A DNA stretch of 64,000 bases from Setaria digitata (taxonomy: Eukaryota; Nematoda; Chromadorea; Rhabditida; Setariidae): the NCBI GenBank assembly GCA_003640385.1, contig RCAB01000053.1, positions 151,975 to 215,974 of the forward strand, read 5' to 3'. This document shows, in pieces, positions 60,695 to 64,000 of the stretch; the first letter of the stretch is position 1, and every line of letters starts with the position of its first letter. A program made the translations under genes and the position numbers. Below the pieces are notes generated by a model. It was not told the DNA's origin. It did no database searches and worked only from the letters and a program-made list of their open reading frames with translations.

Positions 60695-63637
60695 CGTTAT
60701 TTATACAGGAAAGAAGCTATTTTTATCTAAAAATACGATCACTGATTGGAAAGACAAAGAAGATGAAACTGAATTAGTTTACTTTAAGATATCAATTTTT
60801 ATAAAATCGGCAGGATCTTGATTTTTGAAGAATCTTTCTGTTCAACTGTTAGAAATATTCCGAAAAAGCTGACTGTATTAATGAAAAGAAATTTGAAGAC
60901 ATCAGAAAAAATAAGTTAGGTAAAAGCAGTAAGCGAACTTACTTCAAACTACTCGAGTGCAGTATTTTGGCCAAATTTAAATGCTTTAAATTAAAAAAGC
61001 GTAGCTTGAGATTTTAAATAGCTGAATTTGAAACTTCTATTGATGGGTGATAGTCAGTGAGCGAATCGAGAATAAAAAAGTATGGGAAGGCACAGAAGTA
61101 AAAGAACACTCTTGAACTGCAAAAATTCCCGTCTTCTTGCTTTATTCGGTTAAAAATGAAGCATGAAGCTAAAAGGAGGAGAAGTTTAGCAATAACAGTA
61201 ACAGCAATACAAGTAGGAATAAGTTGTTAATGCAGTAACAATAACTTCACTAAACTACAGCCAATAATAATAGTGATCGAGAATTGATTGAGCAGAACTG
61301 TGTTGTTGATTGATGTTGTCACATCACCATTCTTTATTTTCCTACAAAATGAATTTTTTTTTCTATTTGAAATGTCCTTTAAAACAGTGAGTACTACCTT
61401 GTACGGATTTTATTTCCAAAAAAAAGTAATTAATTTCTATTTTTTAATTGGTCTAATAAATTCAAAAAATGAAAATGATTAGTTCCGATTCAATCACTTT
61501 TATATGACTTGTTCTCCAACCACAATTTCAAAGAGATATTTTACTTAAATTAACCTAAAACTGGTACTTCAGTAAAAATTTCGACAAAATAGCTCAGAAA
61601 TGAGAATCAGATGTTTAGTGTGTTGATGACACACAAATATTGTTATTCTTGTCTTACAAAAATTTTACGATTAAAACATTAATGTGCTATTATCTGCTTA
61701 GATTATTAGCTCCTACGTGATACTGAATAAAACTTGAAATGAAACTCTTCAGCCTAATTGCAAATTCTTCCTTATTCTACGATGAATTCCTCCACCTCAC
61801 AGCTCGTCTGCTTAACTGCGGAGAACCAGATGGAAATTGCATTTGCTTCACGAATTGAATTCATTTTACAATTTCTTTCTTTTTTCTGTTTCTTATCTGC
61901 CAGTAAATTTCATTTCCATTCATCGAGGAAGGAAAAAAGTTGGTTAAACAGTAAATCAAGCTTTGCAGCTGAAATTCTGATGGAATGGTGACAGAAGGAA
62001 ATGTTATCAGAAAACGAGGGAGACAACAATATACTGTCACATCCGAGTGCGTAAGAGACTTCTGATAATTAAATCAAATCAACGCGAAAAGCGTCAACTA
62101 CAGCTGGTTTTATTGCAACAGTGACGTTATCTACAATGATAAAGTGTGTTTTAACCTATACAAGAGTTAAAAATGTTGTACAAAATATCGAAATAGATCT
62201 GACAGTTTGAAAAAACCGAAAAAGCATTCGATGAAATCTTTCATAAAACAAAAAAAAAAAGGAAAAGCGAAGATTTGTGGCTATGTGACACCACACTTCA
62301 TAAAAAAGCGTTTCCTTCAAAGCATTTTGCGAAAAAAAAGCACTGCAAAAAGTGTTCAAAACTAAGGGGAAGTAATATTCTTTCAAATCATAACTAAATT
62401 AACCATTACGCTTGGAATTTACCGAATACTCCACTTTACGAAATCGACAAAACAACATTTAAAATTTGCAATTAAAATTTATAAAAAGAATTTAAAACTT
62501 ATATTTGAAAGAAATTTTAAATGTGAGAATTGCTTACATACATGACACAGTCATAAAATATTGTTCAAGTTTTATGTACATTGTTATGCCACATGTTAAG
62601 CAGTATTAAAAAAGAAGTAATGAGGGAGTCATATTTTTTTTAAATGTAGAATTCACTACTTTATTACGGATTAAATTACCGGCAATTTGATCCAAAATGT
62701 AGTAGCTGTTAAGATTTGATCTGACTTATTGCTTCCATCAATCATTATTTTGCTAAGCTTTTCTTATTCTTTTATTTTAAAATAAAAAACACTGATCACT
62801 GAGAAATCATGACTGATAGCAAGAGTCAAATTTAAATAATTAATTGATCATTCTAGCAACATCACATCCTTTCATAGAATCCAACTTGCTGATCTGAAGT
62901 TCCTTTTATCAGTACTTTATATTTCTATTTCGTCATCAATTTTATCAATTAAGATTATTTTTAATCCAAACAAATCGTGAACTAGATAGAGACTGAATAA
63001 ATAAATGATAATGTGTTCAATACAATAAAATGAATGATGCTGAGGAAGTATTTTTAAATTTCTATGGATTGTTTTTCCTATAGATTTGTTGTTCGTCAAT
63101 ATTAAAATGCCAGAAAAGAAGTGAAGGAATGATTAAAGTTGGAATAGGCTGCCAGGCAATACTAGAGGAAAGGGAGAAGATGGAAAACTTTTGTCTCGTT
63201 ATTGACGATGACGCTTGTATATGTAGTGTTATTGGATTTCAGAAAGTATTATGATAAATTTTTCAAGCACAGAAAAAAAATTTTTTAATTCCACTAAAAG
63301 TGAATGCAATTGAATCATACACAGACATTGTCTATTCCATTGGGTAATTTCAGGATAGGATCAAATCTTCGGATTGAAATAAATTTGAATCCTATTTTGA
63401 ATCATTCAGTGAAATGTGAGAAGTTTCCTTTTTTTTTTTTTTTATAATGTCCAAGGGAATATGACATGGGAAGAAAGATGAAGGTAGCCTTTATCAATAA
63501 AACTGTCAATTTGAGAAGCCCACTAAGCTCCTTAAGGATCTTTTCTAAATAGCAACTTCTATGACAACTTTAAAATATGCAAGTCGAAATGTATTTGCTT
63601 GACACATTAATGAGTGCCATCAGAAAGAACTTTTATC
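60695..63637. other. Non-coding stretch with one short candidate frame
   Basis: AT-rich region upstream of the alpha-arrestin; its promoter should lie here. A plus ATG frame at 63129-63254 (41 residues, starts MIKVGIGCQAILEEREK, includes DDDACIC) has coding-like composition and meets a GTATTA donor, but has no partner exon. Confidence 0.45.
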
Positions 63638-63886
63638 TTAAAACCTATTCAAATATAATCTGAGTGTTAATAAAGCAGCTGTTAATACAACTGTAAACCA
63701 ATGGCGTTGTAAAATATTTTTAGAACGAAAGGAATGATGATAGCTACGTAAAGCAAGATGAAATATGGAAGGTTTCAATTTCAAAAATAGTAATAAATTA
63801 CAGTGATCTAAACTTAAGTGATTATAAATAGTGGGACTATCACAAACAGAATTTTCTTTATCATTAAGTTTCAATACATTGTCCAT
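63638..63886 (-). CDS. Hypothetical 82-residue ORF with C-terminal hydrophobic segment
   Basis: An ATG frame starting MDNVLKLNDKENSVCDS and ending in a hydrophobic stretch (HWFTVVLTAALLTLRLYL), which would suit a tail-anchored membrane protein. No homologue is recognised. It may be an exon of a gene running leftward, or chance. Confidence 0.27.
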   Translation of the reverse strand: MDNVLKLNDKENSVCDSPTIYNHLSLDHCNLLLFLKLKPSIFHLALRSYHHSFRSKNILQRHWFTVVLTAALLTLRLYLNRF

Positions 63887-64000
63887 TTAAGAAAAGTGGT
63901 GGATAAATTGGGAAGTGATAATTCAAATTCTTAAATTCTACTTTTAATATTGCTGATGCTAATAATTATCACTAGAATCATTAATTATTGTTGTCTAGTT

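Noticed and set aside
1..64000. tRNA, rRNA, CRISPR arrays, transposase or viral genes
   Set aside because: I looked for tRNA box-like motifs, spaced direct repeats and recognisable mobile-element proteins and saw none; a tRNA or repeat search program would be needed to exclude them fully.

Overview
This window is AT-rich nuclear DNA from a nematode, most likely a parasitic clade III (filarial-type) species; the species cannot be named from sequence alone. The evidence is a cuticle collagen with an RxxR cleavage site, a nematode-type saposin-like protein, an insulin-like peptide, exons mostly under 250 bp, acceptors of the TTTTCAG type and no bacterial signals. I built the gene models by hand, joining exons only where splice phase matched.

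Layout. 0-12 kb, minus strand: a neuroligin (nlg-1-like) gene with 19 phase-consistent exons (5163-12042). Its signal-peptide exon was not found, and further 3' exons at 4821-4964 and 3255-3616 may extend its tail. 12-25.7 kb: long non-coding sequence with a few orphan exon-like segments. 25.7-27.3 kb, plus: a cuticle collagen. 28.9-30.1 kb, plus: a saposin-B protein. 30-35.7 kb: mostly non-coding, with two weak minus ORFs. 35.8-36.9 kb, plus: an insulin-like peptide with ten cysteines. 38.2-39.8 kb, plus: a six-exon hydrophobic protein I do not recognise. 41.4-43.9 kb, minus: a secreted Ly6/ET-type protein with a likely GPI signal. 48.2-50.8 kb, minus: LACTB2, a metallo-beta-lactamase-fold endoribonuclease. 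53.0-56.9 kb, plus: a TMCC-family ER coiled-coil membrane protein. 58.3-60.7 kb, minus: an alpha-arrestin. 60.7-64 kb: mostly non-coding.

The genes do not form one pathway. Neuroligin, insulin, Ly6 and alpha-arrestin are typical of synaptic or receptor signalling; collagen is structural; saposin is a secreted lipid-binding type; LACTB2 and TMCC are housekeeping proteins of mitochondria and ER.

Most notable: a neuroligin terminal codon plus stop that also reads as a splice donor, with phase-matched exons beyond it; a LACTB2 intron that appears to start with AT; a final TMCC intron that is stop-free and a multiple of three; an insulin-like peptide with canonical A-chain spacing and a two-cysteine tail; and several possible small genes.
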